Source: Toxonevra muliebris (Eukaryota > Arthropoda > Insecta > Diptera > Pallopteridae). Taken from it: a stretch of 64,000 nucleotides of DNA. Made by a program: the position numbers and the translations under genes. Position 1 is the first letter of the stretch. Every line of letters begins with the position of its first letter. Positions 34,866 through 47,385 of this stretch are shown here, piece by piece. Location of the stretch: the NCBI GenBank assembly GCA_963691655.1, contig OY829326.1, positions 144,168,998 to 144,232,997 on the forward strand, written 5' to 3'. A model generated the notes under the pieces. The model worked only from the letters and a program-made list of their open reading frames with translations. It was not told where the DNA came from and did no database searches.

Positions 34866-36740
34866 GTTTATTTGTTTTTGTTTTGTATTGTTTTGAAAAG
34901 TAATAATGACAACAACCACACACACAATTGCCGCCGTCTTGTATCCACGCGCACACACACATATACACAAACATAAGCACAGATACACACATTATACGAT
35001 ATGGATACAGTGTTGGTGTAAATTATTCTAGTTTATTTCGCTTTGTATCCTCATAAGCTGCAAATTTTACTGTAGGTGATATTCATAATTTAAGGATCAT
35101 ATTGAAAATTGCACTACTTTTTATAAACGGGGACAGTAATTCCTGTAGTGGTAGAGTAATTTTGAGCCCCCTACAGTACGTCAGTAATTTATGGAAAAAA
35201 TACAGTAATTTGGGAATAAGTTTCTCGGAAGTGAAAACATTTAATTTTTGTTTAAAGAGCAAAATCATACGTTGACACTTCGTAAGTAAGTACTTTTCCA
35301 CCATTTTTGGAAGCCACGTGCCAAAGAGTCTCTTTGAATTCTTTGAACTAAATAAATGGAGATGGAGTATGTCCTACAGTGAAGGCTGAAATAACAATTT
35401 TGGTTTTTGCCTAAATGTAGGCAATGAAGGCTGTGTACGAAATCTAAGCCTTTTTCCACAGTGAAGGCTAAAATAACAAGGCGCACGAAACTCAAGGTCA
35501 TTTGAAAAATCAAAGAAAAATTTTGCGAATTTTTTGGAATTTTTTTTTTCACAATTTTTTTTATATTTTTTTGACCAAATTCACGCAGCTCTAGCAACAA
35601 AACAATTTTAAAATTTCTACCAGTTTAACTGCTGAGATTGGCCCCCACGCTATTTGCTTGGGTCGTGTTTGATGTTAGAAGCATAATAGGTATGCTTCAA
35701 AACTGTCCAAACTCTGACAAACAATCATTAAGCCCTCATTTAAATGGAATTAGTATTTGTTTTGCTCTAGACTGTAACTACAATTTTTATTTCGTTCCAT
35801 TGTTAGTTTAGCTACCCTCCGCTAGAATTTTTAAAATTCACATAAGGTTTGAGTCTTTGCTAAAATCCAGTAAAGAAGTTAATCACGAATACTAGATGTC
35901 GCTGCTTAAAATTTTTCGTACAAGTTTGTGGACATTAGGCAAAAGTCCACAAGTACGAGATTCGTTCCACATACCGCTTGTTTTATGCAAGAATGTCTTA
36001 AGTTAAAAAAAAAAAACATTTTAGAAAAAACTGCATTTTAAAAAACGCAAAAACCACATAAATTATTGTAACGAAGAGAGTTCATAAGATACAAGAAGAA
36101 TCGTGTACGTAATTGGTCGGTCACTATTTGTAATAAAAATAATTTTTTTTATAGACACAACGCTTACCAAACTCTAAAAGAAAATTGTTGAAGAATTTCT
36201 GTGACAAGTTTTACCATTCGTCCTACTGCAAGTGTGCGGCATGGATACTTAGAGAACTCCCAACTTTCACACACATTGTTGGCAAACAAAATCTCGGTAA
36301 GAAGTAGATCAGTCACATAATTCCAGAACTGGGGGAGAAATATATGAAACTAAGACTAGTTTTTTATTTTATGGTAATCGTTAGTATTAAAATCGATATC
36401 AGGAAGGATTCGGGGGTTTTAAGTAGCTCACTGTTAATTTCGCCCATATTTCGAGTTTAAAATTTTGTTGAGGTTATCGAGGTGGATTTTGTGCCGCTCA
36501 TCAGTCATCATAGATAACTGGATGTTCTCCGGTAGAGAAGTAAGCGTTTAAAAAAAAAAACATATAGAAAAATAAAAAAACAAAATAACCGGAAACTGAA
36601 GTGCAGCCACCTCTATGTGGTGGGCTCTGGCCTTCATTCTTTCCAATTAAAATGAAGTCGAAAAACATCTCAAAACTGGAGCAAAACTGCTTGGATGCTT
36701 ATTCCTTGCATAATGTAATTCAAATTAGTTTGAAATTACC
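34866..36740. other. Intergenic DNA without recognisable gene
   Basis: A short direct repeat CAGTGAAGGCTRAAATAACAA occurs at about 35378 and 35460. No gene is supported. Confidence 0.35.
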
Positions 36741-36744
36741 TTTA

Positions 36745-37876
36745 CGGCCGTATTATTTACTTTTTTGAAAACTAGCTATAAAACTAATTTTCGTGAAAAC
36801 TAGCTTTTTGAGACATTTTTTGAAATTTTCCAAAAATTAGCTTTGAAAAAAATTTGATATTATTCACATTTAATACTGAAACTATTTTCAGCTTTCAAAC
36901 TCATAGCTAGTTTTGTTTTCATAAACTAGCTTTGAGTAATTTTATGGTATACGTCATGTAATATCATCAAAGCAAACGGTTTTACTATTTGAAATTAGAG
37001 GATTAATGCTCGAACCGGCTAATGTTTTTGGGGTGTTTATTATAGACCTGGTTGGATTCGGTTCGGACGGTCTTGCATTAGCAACTAGCGGCCAACCATC
37101 GAACGTTGGTCAACATAATGTTTGGTGTTACTCGATAGATGAAAGCGTCAATGATCATTGGCCCATTTTAATATACGTTCCCGACGAAGCAAAACCACCG
37201 ATACAAAAATTGCATTGAATTGCAATCGACTGTTGCATTAACAAGTGCGACACCAATTGACGCATCACCAATTAAGGAACTTTGCCGTTACCTTAATTTC
37301 CGGAACAATCGCTGTTTTTTCCGTGATCTTATATATTTATATATAATATATTTACAAAAAGGAAAAAAACGTAACCTTATCATAGCCCCCAGAAAACGAA
37401 GCAGAATCAGAACTCGCTGCTCAGTGCTGAGAGTACAACTTCTGCTGTAACACCATTTATTTGTTGTTTTTTTTATTACAATATTTTTTTTTCATACGAA
37501 ATCGCTGATAAAAATCTATGTCGTCCCAATCATGGACCACAGCGTGATGGGCAATATACAGGGCAATGTATATAGACGACGAGGGCAAATGTCTTCACAC
37601 TTTTCGCGTTGCCGGATCTAGTGTCATCGTCATCTACGAAGAAATTAACCAAAACAACTATGTAAAGAATAACAAAATGAGTCAAAACTAGTTTTGGATG
37701 CTATAAAACCAACTTTTCCTGGTTTTGAGAAAAACGAAAACTAGCTTTCACAATCAAAGTTTTATCGGTTAAAACTAGAGTGAATAATACGATTTTGTGA
37801 AAACTAGCCTTTAAAATCACTTCGAAAACTAGTTTTGGGGCAAAACTAATTTTCAGAAAATTGAATAATACGGCCA
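36745..37876. mobile_element. TTA-flanked DNA transposon derivative, 1.1 kb
   Basis: Ends CGGCCGTATTATTTA and complement TGGCCGTATTATTCA match. TTA flanks both sides (36742-36744, 37877-37879), pointing to the Harbinger superfamily. The subterminal regions repeat AAAACTAGCTTT-like words in both orientations. The central part (about 37000-37640) is unlike the ends, less AT-rich, and without a recognisable transposase. Confidence 0.7.
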
Positions 37877-37879
37877 TTA

Positions 37880-39816
37880 GAGTTTTGAGTTGAAGGTGGG
37901 CTGGACTAAACCAAAGCACTCAGTCACAAAGACTATTGTCCTATACCGGAGATAGAACCAGTAGAAGAAAGTAGAAAGACAGGAAAGATATGTGAAGAGA
38001 TAAATGGGATGAAGAAAGGACTAAGGTCTCTCAACCTCGAACTTCTTTGTTTCACTGATGATTTCACGCCTTTTCTTGGAAGAGGAAGATTATGAATATT
38101 ACTCGTACATCACTACCCAACAACCTTTATCAGATTCTCGCAAACGCCAGACAGCTAAAAAGATATTGCATCGTAGTATCGTAGTCCTCAAGAGACACGA
38201 TTGGCAGGTTAGATCGGTGATGACGCTCGTGTTAGTCATATGCTGAACACATATGTTGCGCCCTGTGATGACACTCACCAGTAACCTCAGTTCCTTTCTT
38301 CTCAGTTTCAGAATAAATTCCACTGATTACCTTTTAGGTTGTCTCACCAAGAATTTTGCGGTTCTGCAGGAGTCAAACTCGGATCGTCTTTCTATATGGA
38401 TAGAACCCGCGAAATCGTTGATCCAATGCATTATCTCCATATAAAAAGCATTCTTGAGTTTGTATGTGTGAATTGGACTAAGGAAAGGGAGTTTATGTGT
38501 CAAGAGGTCGAGAAAAGTACACTCCATGCAATGAACCCAATCCCAGCTTGGTATCAATCGAAACGGCTGAGTTATTTGCATTCGATATATAGCAGAACCG
38601 CTAAAATTTCTGAACCTCAACTGCATTTAACTCGAAAAAGTATTCTATAAACTCCATTTGCTGCAAATTTTTAAAATGTTTACTGACATTTTGCTGACAA
38701 TTTTGAGGTGACAGAAGATATTTGTCAATCGCGCTGAACTTTGGTACACGTTTTACTGGTTTGCGATTCAACTTTTCCACATTATTGTAATTTAAATTAA
38801 ATGAAACATTGTTTGTTTTTTCTTGTTTTTATTAATTTATTTTATTTATTTAATTTGATTTTTTCACACTATTTTTTATTGTATTAATATAATAATTATT
38901 ATTTATTTATTTGTGTTTTTTGTTTTTTTTTTTTTTTTGGGGTTTTTTGGTTTTTGACTTTACTCAATAAAAGTGTTTCGAGAAAAAAAAAAATGCTCAG
39001 TGTGATAATAATAAAAATTATTTAATAATAATTTAATAATAATAATAATAAAATCGAATAAATATATATGTTGTTTATAATTAATAATTATAATAATAAA
39101 TAATTTTTGTTTTTTTTTGTTTTTTTGTTTTCTTTAAATATTATATTATATTTATAATAATTTAAAGTTAAATATTAATTGTATATATATTTATATATAT
39201 ATAATTATATATATATATATATATATTTGTATGTATGAATGTATGTGCTAATGATAATTTTTACAAAAAACACGCTACCTTCATGATAATGCCTAAATTT
39301 TCTTTTTTCTTTCTTATAATTTAATGTTTGTTTTTTTTTATTGAATTTTTTTTTGTTTTTACTTTTTCGTAGGGTTTCAATTTAATTTTTGTTTTTGCCA
39401 AATTTTTTTTTAGTTTTTTTTCTCTTTATTTTGATGTATACTCTCTCTTGGATTTTGTTTTTAAATTTTATTTATTTATATTTTTTTTTTTTTTGAATCG
39501 AATGCTTTTCTTAATTGTTTTCTTATATTTCCTTTTTTTCACGTTCTGAATTTTGTTAGGTTGCGGTTTTTGTTGTTGTATGGTGGAGTTTTATGAAACA
39601 AAAATTAAATAATTGCAATAATTTAGTTATACAAAAATTTTTGGATTTTTTGTTTTAATTTATGTATTTTTGTTTGGTTAAAAGAAAAATAATATTTGTT
39701 TTAATGTTTCTTTGGGCGGCATTTAAATCAAAAGATTTATGTAAATATTTCACATTTTGTTTCATTTCATTTTCATTTTACTAATTAATAATTATCACTG
39801 TTCAACAGCCAAAAAT
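37880..39816. other. Intergenic DNA becoming extremely AT-rich
   Basis: From 38800 the sequence is mostly A/T, with TAA repeats (38995-39060) and a TA tract (39190-39227). The more complex 37900-38650 holds no gene that I recognise; frames on both strands overlap and lack family resemblance. Confidence 0.4.
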
Positions 39817-41172
39817 GAGCAGAGACGGGACAAGTGTAGTTAGGGTAATGGGGGGTTGCTGAGTCCGAATCCGTGGTCCGTTTTGCTCTGCTACGTCACA
39901 ATTTTTTGATATTGGTATCAAACTTTTTAAAATTGAAAAAATAAAAAAATTAAAAATGCAGTTCATATTTTTTTTCATCAAATCATCAATTTTTTAAAAA
40001 CAAATTTTTACGATTTTTTTTATTTTTTAACTTTAAAAATTTTTTCAAAAATATTTTTTTTTCAATCAATTTATTTTTTCGTAATTTTTTTCATCCTCGT
40101 TATCATCGTTCACTTTTATCTCGTTGTTAGCTTAACCCAGTAATGCCTAGCGGTGTCAAATGGCACTTTGTCGCAGAGCCGTTCCAAAACCAGGTTCAAA
40201 AACAATTTTTTTCTCAACTTACTTTCTTGATCTATCTACTTTGTGCTCTTGAACAATGGAATCCTAAAAATTTCTTTGTGTATACCTACAAATATTTGTT
40301 TCCTTTAAAAACGGTACAACTTATGCTGTTGTTGTTGCTTTCTTTCTTTAACTACGTACTGAAAATCTTATTCAAGTACGCCATTCGCATTCTTATATAC
40401 ATATCGTCTCCTGAGAATTGATTCGGTGTATAAAGAGTTTAAAGCTCATTTTGCGCTTAACCCTCTAACGGTTAAGGCGGCCTCAGGGCAGCTATCCTTT
40501 AAAATCAAAATACGCTAAAGTCGAAAGTTTTTTTACTTCAGCAATATTGCCCTCCATTAAACACTATTTTATTGACAATTTGAAATTGTTGTGAGCCCAT
40601 TTCAACGCTTTTGTTTTATTTTATGCTCATTTTGATGTGAAAAATAGGCTTTTGAATTCCCGTCTCTTTTGTATTTGTTTTCAACTTTTTACCGTTAGAG
40701 GGTTAAGTACACGTTTGGCCATCATTTCTTTAACCCATTATAAACGAGCGGGAACCAAAGTAGATAGATCAAGAAAGTAACTTGAGAAACAATTTTTTTT
40801 TTTAACCTGGCTCAGGAACGGTTCAGCGACAGGTGCCATATGGCACTGCTGGGCATTACTGGGTTAAGCTAACTACAAGATAAAAGTAAACGATGATAAC
40901 GAGGATGAAAAAAATTACGACAAAATTAATTAATTAAAAAAAAAAAATTTTTTTTTTTAAAGTTAAAAAATAAAAAAAATCGAAAATTTTTTTTTTTTTA
41001 AAAATGGATGTTTCGATGAAAAAAAATATGAACTTCATTTTAATTTTTTTTTTTTTTTCAATTTTAAAAATTTTGATGTCAATAACAACAAATTGTGACG
41101 TAGCGAAACGGACCACGGATTTGGACTCAGCGCATCCCCATTACCCTAAGTGCGTTTGTCCCGTCTCTGCTC
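39817..41172. mobile_element. Foldback-type element with a piggyBac-like MITE in its loop
   Basis: Inverted arms of about 430 bp (39817-40250 and 40755-41172) begin with GAGCAGAGACGGGACAA and share landmarks such as the reverse of CATCCTCGTTATCATCG and TAACCCAGTAATGCC. The loop (40251-40754) carries a separate 242-bp element. No coding region is visible. The arms differ at scattered positions, so it is not a recent duplication. Confidence 0.8.
40461..40702. mobile_element. piggyBac-like MITE
   Basis: The ends CCCTCTAACGGT and CCGTTAGAGGG are inverted repeats directly flanked by TTAA (40457-40460 and 40703-40706), the obligatory piggyBac target. It is 242 bp and non-coding. Confidence 0.85.
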
Positions 41173-41885
41173 GTCTTCAAAAGTTTCCATTTGTAGAACA
41201 GTGTAATCATAATAATGATAATAATAATAATTGTAATTATATTTTATGTATGTATGTATATGTGTTTAAGTTTTTTATTTTTGTTTTTTTTTATTTGTTT
41301 TGTTGCCTTTAATAATAAAATACTTTCATTGATATGGTCTGTTTATATAGATTCGTTTTGTTTTGTGTATTTTGAAAATTATTATTCTTTATAAAAATTA
41401 TTGGAAAAAAAATGGGAAATATTTCTTAGTTTATTAAATTAAACTTTGAATTCAACAAAACCTAATATTTTAATAATCTGACTATGTTTTTTTTTTATGT
41501 ATGTATATTTTATTATTATAAAATATTCATTAAATAAAAAGTAATTTTCTTTAAGAAAATAATATTTTTTAGTAAGAGCGAAAATTTTTAAAGAATTATT
41601 TTTCTTATTCACTTTTCTTTTAATAATTTTCTTTTTTTTTCACAATAAAAGAAAATAATATTTGCTGTAATTATTGTATGTATTTATGTATATACAAATT
41701 TATATATAAACATACATATATATATAAATATATGTATAAGAGAGTATTTATATCACGTTGGCTTCAAAATGTTTAAATTCATGTTGGAAATATTTTTTGT
41801 TCTTTTTTCTATTAATTATTTTGACTTTTGTTGGTTTTTTCTTAAATTTTTTTACTTATTTTATTTGATTTTTTTTTTTTAATAT
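41173..41885. other. AT-rich spacer between two foldback elements
   Basis: It contains AT-rich DNA with short TA/CATA repeats (about 41690-41735). No gene is visible. Confidence 0.4.
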
Positions 41886-44746
41886 CACTAGTTTACAGCC
41901 GAAAAGTAGCAAGCGCAAAACATATTTGGGTGGATAAATTAGGACCTCCTGAACAGAAAAAAAAATTTTTTTTTATTCTATGGTTAGAATTTTTCCCGAG
42001 CAATAATTTTGTGTTTTTCGGGGTATGGTTTCACTCAAATCCTTGTGGAGTCCAAACAAAGACCTCGATCGAAATGAATTGCAAATCTTAAAAAAAGTAA
42101 TTGAATATCCTTTCCATCGATTTGCTGTTTGTTTTGACCGAATAACAAATGGCTGAGTTATAGTTCCTCAAAGTTCAAAAATTGCCATTTTTTAAGATTT
42201 TTTTTTCAAATTTTCAAAATTCAAAATCAGGAACATTTCTCTTTTTTAATACATAGTCTATTCAATTACAAACATTTTAAGCCCAAGTTGATCAACATTG
42301 GATGAAAAATAAATTTTTTGTGAATTTTTTTGTGAAGCAGTGCTGACAGCGTGCCCATACAAATGTACAGATTCAAATTTAAATTTAAAAACACGTCAAA
42401 ACTGATAAACAGCAAATTTAGTATGTAAGCAGTGAAATTTAAAATTTAGTTGTTTCACAAAAAAAATTTATAAAAAATTTTATTTTTCATCTAATTTTGA
42501 TCAACTTAGACTTAGGGTACCCCCCCCCCCGCCCCCTCCAAGGCCGTATTTAGGGGGGAAGGGGGTTTGTTGGTTCTGACACCCCCCCCGCCCCCCCTAA
42601 ATGTGGAAACTTTATTCTAATTTTTGAGATTAATTGCTAATGGATGGAAAAAAAGTCAAAATAAAATCTATTTAACGATATTTTTTACTTCCATCGGTTT
42701 TTTTTTATCTAAAAAGTCAAATATAAAAAAATAAATTTGAAATCTTAGTTACACTATGCGATCAAATCCGATTTGTTTTCTTCGACATGAGGTTTGACTA
42801 CGGATTCAAAAAGAGAAGGTGATATTGAGCACTCCTGCATTCATAGTTTTTCTGGGTCAGTAACTGTTTTTGATTTAAGGTTTCGTCCTGAATCAGTTTG
42901 AAAAGCTTAAAAATTAATAAAAATAGAAAAAATTATCGGATCCTTGTAAAATAAGACTTGCTTCAACCCCATATTTTTCCTAAAACGTGACGGGAAGTTT
43001 TTGACCACAGATTCGTGTTCAACGTGAAAAATTCTTTCGCAAAAACTCCATCTTATTAGCAAAACCCATGCAGTTTTAGGAGGCAATCTTAAAATATAAT
43101 TAATTTTTTAACGCATTATTGCTCAGAGCACCACGACTAGAAAGATCTCTTTCAATGCTGTGACTTCACGAATTTATGGAATATAAGCCAACCTCATCCG
43201 GGTTCCTTATCATTGATAATGGCTCAAATTCCCAATGATGATCATTTGAAAAAAATGAGCCTCTACTATTTTTGGTAATTTAGTACATCATCAGAAGTGG
43301 GAAGTCAATGAGTTAATGAAATTATGCCCCTCACGATAAAAAAAAATGCACTAGAATGCACATTGAATAATATTTATTTGAAAAAATTTAATTTGATTAT
43401 TCTGGGAATTTTTTTGTCACTTTTGGCCATTTTTTTGAGGGTAAGATTAAAAAAAATCGGAAAATTTTTCCTAAAATTTTAATTTTATAGGGTCCACCAA
43501 ATGTATCATTGATTTAATTTATTGTATTTAAGAATCAGTTTGATAAAAATTATTTATGAATATTTTCTTCGAATGAAAACCCCCGCCCGAAAAAAATTTC
43601 TGGCTACGGCCCTGCCCCCCTCCCCCCATTCTTGCGGTCAAAAAATTGATTTTTTTTATTGTCTTGTTCGAAATCACGAAAACTAAGCCTATGAAGAATC
43701 TGAAGGGATTTTGTATAGACCAGGCATAGCTGATTGAAGGTGAGTTGGTTTCATACATGAAACATTGCTTCACAAAACTTTAAACGCATTTTTCTCGAAA
43801 CAGTGTTTTTACGATTGGCGGACTTTGTAACTCAAAAACTATTCAACCAATCGCTTTGAAATTTTGCAAATGTTGTTTAATACATTAATGGCTATAACTT
43901 AGACTATTATCAAAAAGATTGATAAAGATTTTCTATAATTTTCAGCTCAGTTTTTAACCAAAAAGCATTGAATTTTCGAAAAAATACATTCAAAGGTCCG
44001 CCATTTTGTGAATTTTTGTCCGAAACGAATAATAATAGTCTATGTTATAGAAAAACATGTACTTTATCTAATTCAGTTTGATTTTTTGATTTCAGACATT
44101 CCAGTGATTTGCAATCGTTCTCGCCATCAAAAAACAGGTTTATTATTGACGACGAAAATGTTGCTAAAATGTTTGTAAAACAACAATGTAAGAATTTTTG
44201 ATTTGTTTTTAAAGTTTCGAAATACATATGCGCAGATATCCAAACCTCAGAAATTGATTTTTGTTTATTTACCAGCTCATTGAATATCGCGGGAATTCTA
44301 AATCGAGAATGGGGTGGGAAGGGGCCCTTAAAATGTTTGTAATTAAATACACTATGCATTAAAAAAAAAAATGATTTTGACTTCTAATTAAAAATAAATT
44401 GAATTTAAAATTGAAAATTTGAAAAATATTGAAAAAATTACAATTTTTGAACTTTGAGGAATCATAACTCAGCCATTTGTTATTCGATCAAAACAAACAG
44501 CATAGCGATGGAAAGGATATTCAATTAATTTTTTTAAGATTTGCAATTCATTTCGATCGAGCTCTTTGTTTGAACTCCACAAGGATTTGAGTGAAACCAT
44601 ACCCCGAAAAACACAAAATTATTGTTCGGCAAAAATTCTTACCATAGAAAAAATAAACATTTTTTGTGTTCAGGAGGTCCCAATTTATCCACCCAAATAT
44701 GTTTTGTTCTTGGTACTTTTCAAGACTTGAAATTTGTAAACCAGTG
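41886..44746. mobile_element. Foldback-type element with a hAT-like element in its loop
   Basis: Inverted arms of about 410 bp (41886-42290 and 44329-44746) share CACTRGTTTACA at the ends, then CATATTTGGGTGGATAAATT, CGGGGTATGGTTTCACTC and CCTTTCCATCG. The left arm lacks a short subterminal segment found on the right. TAT borders both ends, too short to be decisive. The loop includes the repeat at 42539-43614. The minus frame 44045-44359 crosses the arm and is not a gene. Confidence 0.8.
42539..43614 (+). mobile_element. hAT-like element, CAAGGCCGTATTTAG/CTACGGCCCTG ends
   Basis: It begins CAAGGCCGTATTTAG and ends CTGGCTACGGCCCTG; C/G-rich runs lie beside both ends. Flanks GCCCCCTC and CCCCCCTC match at 7 of 8 positions, a possible 8-bp duplication, though low complexity weakens that. 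Related sequence occurs at 14520-16618 and 58920-59230. No transposase is seen in the 1,076 bp. Confidence 0.6.
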
Positions 44747-46289
44747 TATTTATTTTTTTATATATTTCCTTTTTTAATTTATGGTATATTCATGTTTATA
44801 ATTATTCATTTCAACTTATCGTTTTTCTTTTTAATTATATTTACATATATACTCGTATGTTTTGTTTTTGCTTTTTTTCTTTTTTTTTTTGTTATTTAAT
44901 ATGGAAGTATAAAAAAGTGTTCAAAGATTTGAGGTTTTCTTTAGAAATGGAAGGATGTTATATAATTTTTTTAGCATATAATTATATACAAATTAATTAT
45001 TTTATTTATTTGGTTTTTGTTTTAATGATATTTTTTGATTTTATTGAAGTTTACTTTTTAATAATTTTTTTTTGTTTTTTTTTTTTGCTTTATATATTTT
45101 TTTCTTTACAATTACGTATTTTGGAATTTTATTTTAATTATTTTTTTGCTGTGCTTTTTTTTATTTTTTATGCAGGGTAATGTTAAAGAAAAATTAAATA
45201 TAATTATATTAAAAGTAAAAAAAGCGTGAAAATTAAATTTAAAAATATAATAAAATGAAAAAATCTTAAAAAACTAACAAATCTTTTATGGACACCCTCT
45301 GTACTTGAATTATTTTTTCAATTATTATTTGTTTAATATTATTGTTCATTATTACACTAGCACCTTTTTGAAAATTTATATTTTTATTAATGTTCGGATT
45401 TTTTTTGTTAGAAAAAATAAATTAAGTGAAAAAAGCTTAAAAAGAATGAAAGAAAATTAAAAAAAAATACGCAAAAAAGTATTTCACATTGAATTAAAAT
45501 AAAAAAAAAAAATTTAAAGAAAAATGTAATTAAAAAAAAAGTATTTTTCTAAATGGAAATTCCATATATGATCGGTTCAGAGGTAAAATTCATTAAGTAA
45601 CACATTATAAAAACAAAGAAAATAAAATTATAAAACTATTTGATTTTAAAAATTGTAGTAAAATAATCTACTTGATACCTTTTTGTGGGTTCTTTGTCAG
45701 AGTTTGGAGGGAAACTATTTCTATATAACTTAAAATAAGTTTTCTTAACAAAGTATGTTTTAAACTACGAAGTTTGGGGCAAATCTATTCTTAGTGAGTT
45801 TTATCTCAGAACTCACGATATGTAAGCAGAAAAATTCAAAATGAATTTTTAGAAATTTGTGTGTGAAAGCTAAAGAGAATAGAATAGATAGTTTGAAAAT
45901 CTAAAAGAAATAACGCAGTTTTGGAACCCAGCAATCAAAATAGGGTTTTTGCGGTGATTTTAGGCGTTGATTACGAATACAGATCGGCAGTCTGTTTTCC
46001 CCCAAACAGGTCAGATTTTTGAGAAATTTGCAGTTGAAAATCGTGGAAAGTTCTGACCACTTAAAACCTTTTTTTTTTTTTTTTAATCCAATGAAAGTTT
46101 TTGGGGAAAAAAATATGTACGCTATCTAACTTCCAATAAATCAGGTTAAATAACTCATGAAAAGTAGGGACTGTATTTCTTGTGGTTTTCGAGATAACCT
46201 AACGTAATTTCACAAATTTTTGAGACCCTTTTTCTAAAATTTATCGAAAATATAAAAGTAAAAGAAAGAAAATAATATCTTGCAAGCGG
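44747..46289. other. Extremely AT-rich intergenic DNA
   Basis: Long Phe/Ile/Leu/Tyr-rich frames (for example 44666-45180) arise from T-rich sequence. No gene or element boundary is visible. Confidence 0.4.
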
Positions 46290-47030
46290 AGATTTTTCAT
46301 TTTTTTGTTCAACCTCAAATGTGGGTACAAAAAGCGAAACCTAGTACTATACTCTGATAGTCAAGCTGCTATCAGGGCATTAAATTCCATTGAGATCTCT
46401 GCAAAACTAGTATGTGAATGCCTAGAGCTTCTAAACATATTAGGCAAGACAAATAAAGTCACTCAATTCTACCGGCTACCCGGATACACATGTATTTATG
46501 GTAACGAAATAGCCGACAACCTAGCAAGTAAACAAAGCAGCCAAGACATACATTTGTCGTGAACCCATGGTAGGTCTAGGAATCCAAACCATAAAAAAGC
46601 ACTTCTGCTGGGCACTCTTCCCTAACCTAAGGCTATCAAAGCTACTAACTGAGCAGCTCTCTGCCTCAAGCCAGACAAAAGTCAATTGAGACTAATAATT
46701 GTATACATACCTTTCAGGTCATTACAAACTAGAAGAGCATATGAAAAACCTAGGTATAAATCAGGACAACACTTGTAGATTCTGCTAAGATGACAAGGAA
46801 ACATCAGAACACATTCTAATTAACTGCGAGGCACTCGCTCGCAGGAGGAAAATATTTTCGAGGCAATAGTACCCAGAAAGTAGAGATATCATATCTTTAA
46901 AGCCCATATCAGCTACTGAGATTCATCAGCAAGATCGGCTTGTCCGACAACCTGTAACCAGGCCACAATCGAGGGTGCAATAGACTTATTAAAGTCGAAG
47001 TACACAACACCCTTTATAATCAATCAATCA
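46290..47030 (+). pseudogene. Non-LTR retrotransposon RNase H and C-terminal fragment
   Basis: The plus strand reads LVLYSDSQAAIRAL and GNEIADNLASKQSSQDI (RNase H, 46330-46556). A stop follows, then GHYKLEEHMKNLGINQDNTCRFC, a stop, and DDKETSEHILINCEALARRR. A short (AATC)n tail is visible at about 47018-47030. The copy is dead. Confidence 0.75.
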
Positions 47031-47383
47031 ATACCCCAGTACCCCATAGAAAAGTTCAAACTATATATGTAAAAAGTTATTTCGTTCCAAGCTCATGTAA
47101 TTTTTAAATTAAAAAGATTTCAGCACATTTTTGGCACAAACTGTGAAGTTTTTAGTATCGTTTTTCATTTTTAATTTTATATATTTTTTCAAATAAAATG
47201 GCAATTTGAGGTCTAAAATTACTGAAAATGGCTCAATTATTTTATAGCGTTTTCTTTTCTCGATAAAATGTTGCATTTTTTTTTGCATCGTGCCTAGGCA
47301 AAAAATCACGCTTAATGTTTAGTTATTCTCGGTTAGGGGACACACGTGTACCCAAATGTAGGGCACTTGAATTCAAGCGTATA
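47031..47383. other. Intergenic DNA without recognisable gene
   Basis: AT-rich spacer; nothing supported. Confidence 0.35.
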
Positions 47384-47385
47384 TA

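Noticed and set aside
44666..45180. Long Phe/Ile-rich plus-strand frames suggestive of membrane proteins
   Set aside because: T-rich low-complexity DNA gives hydrophobic frames without real domains.
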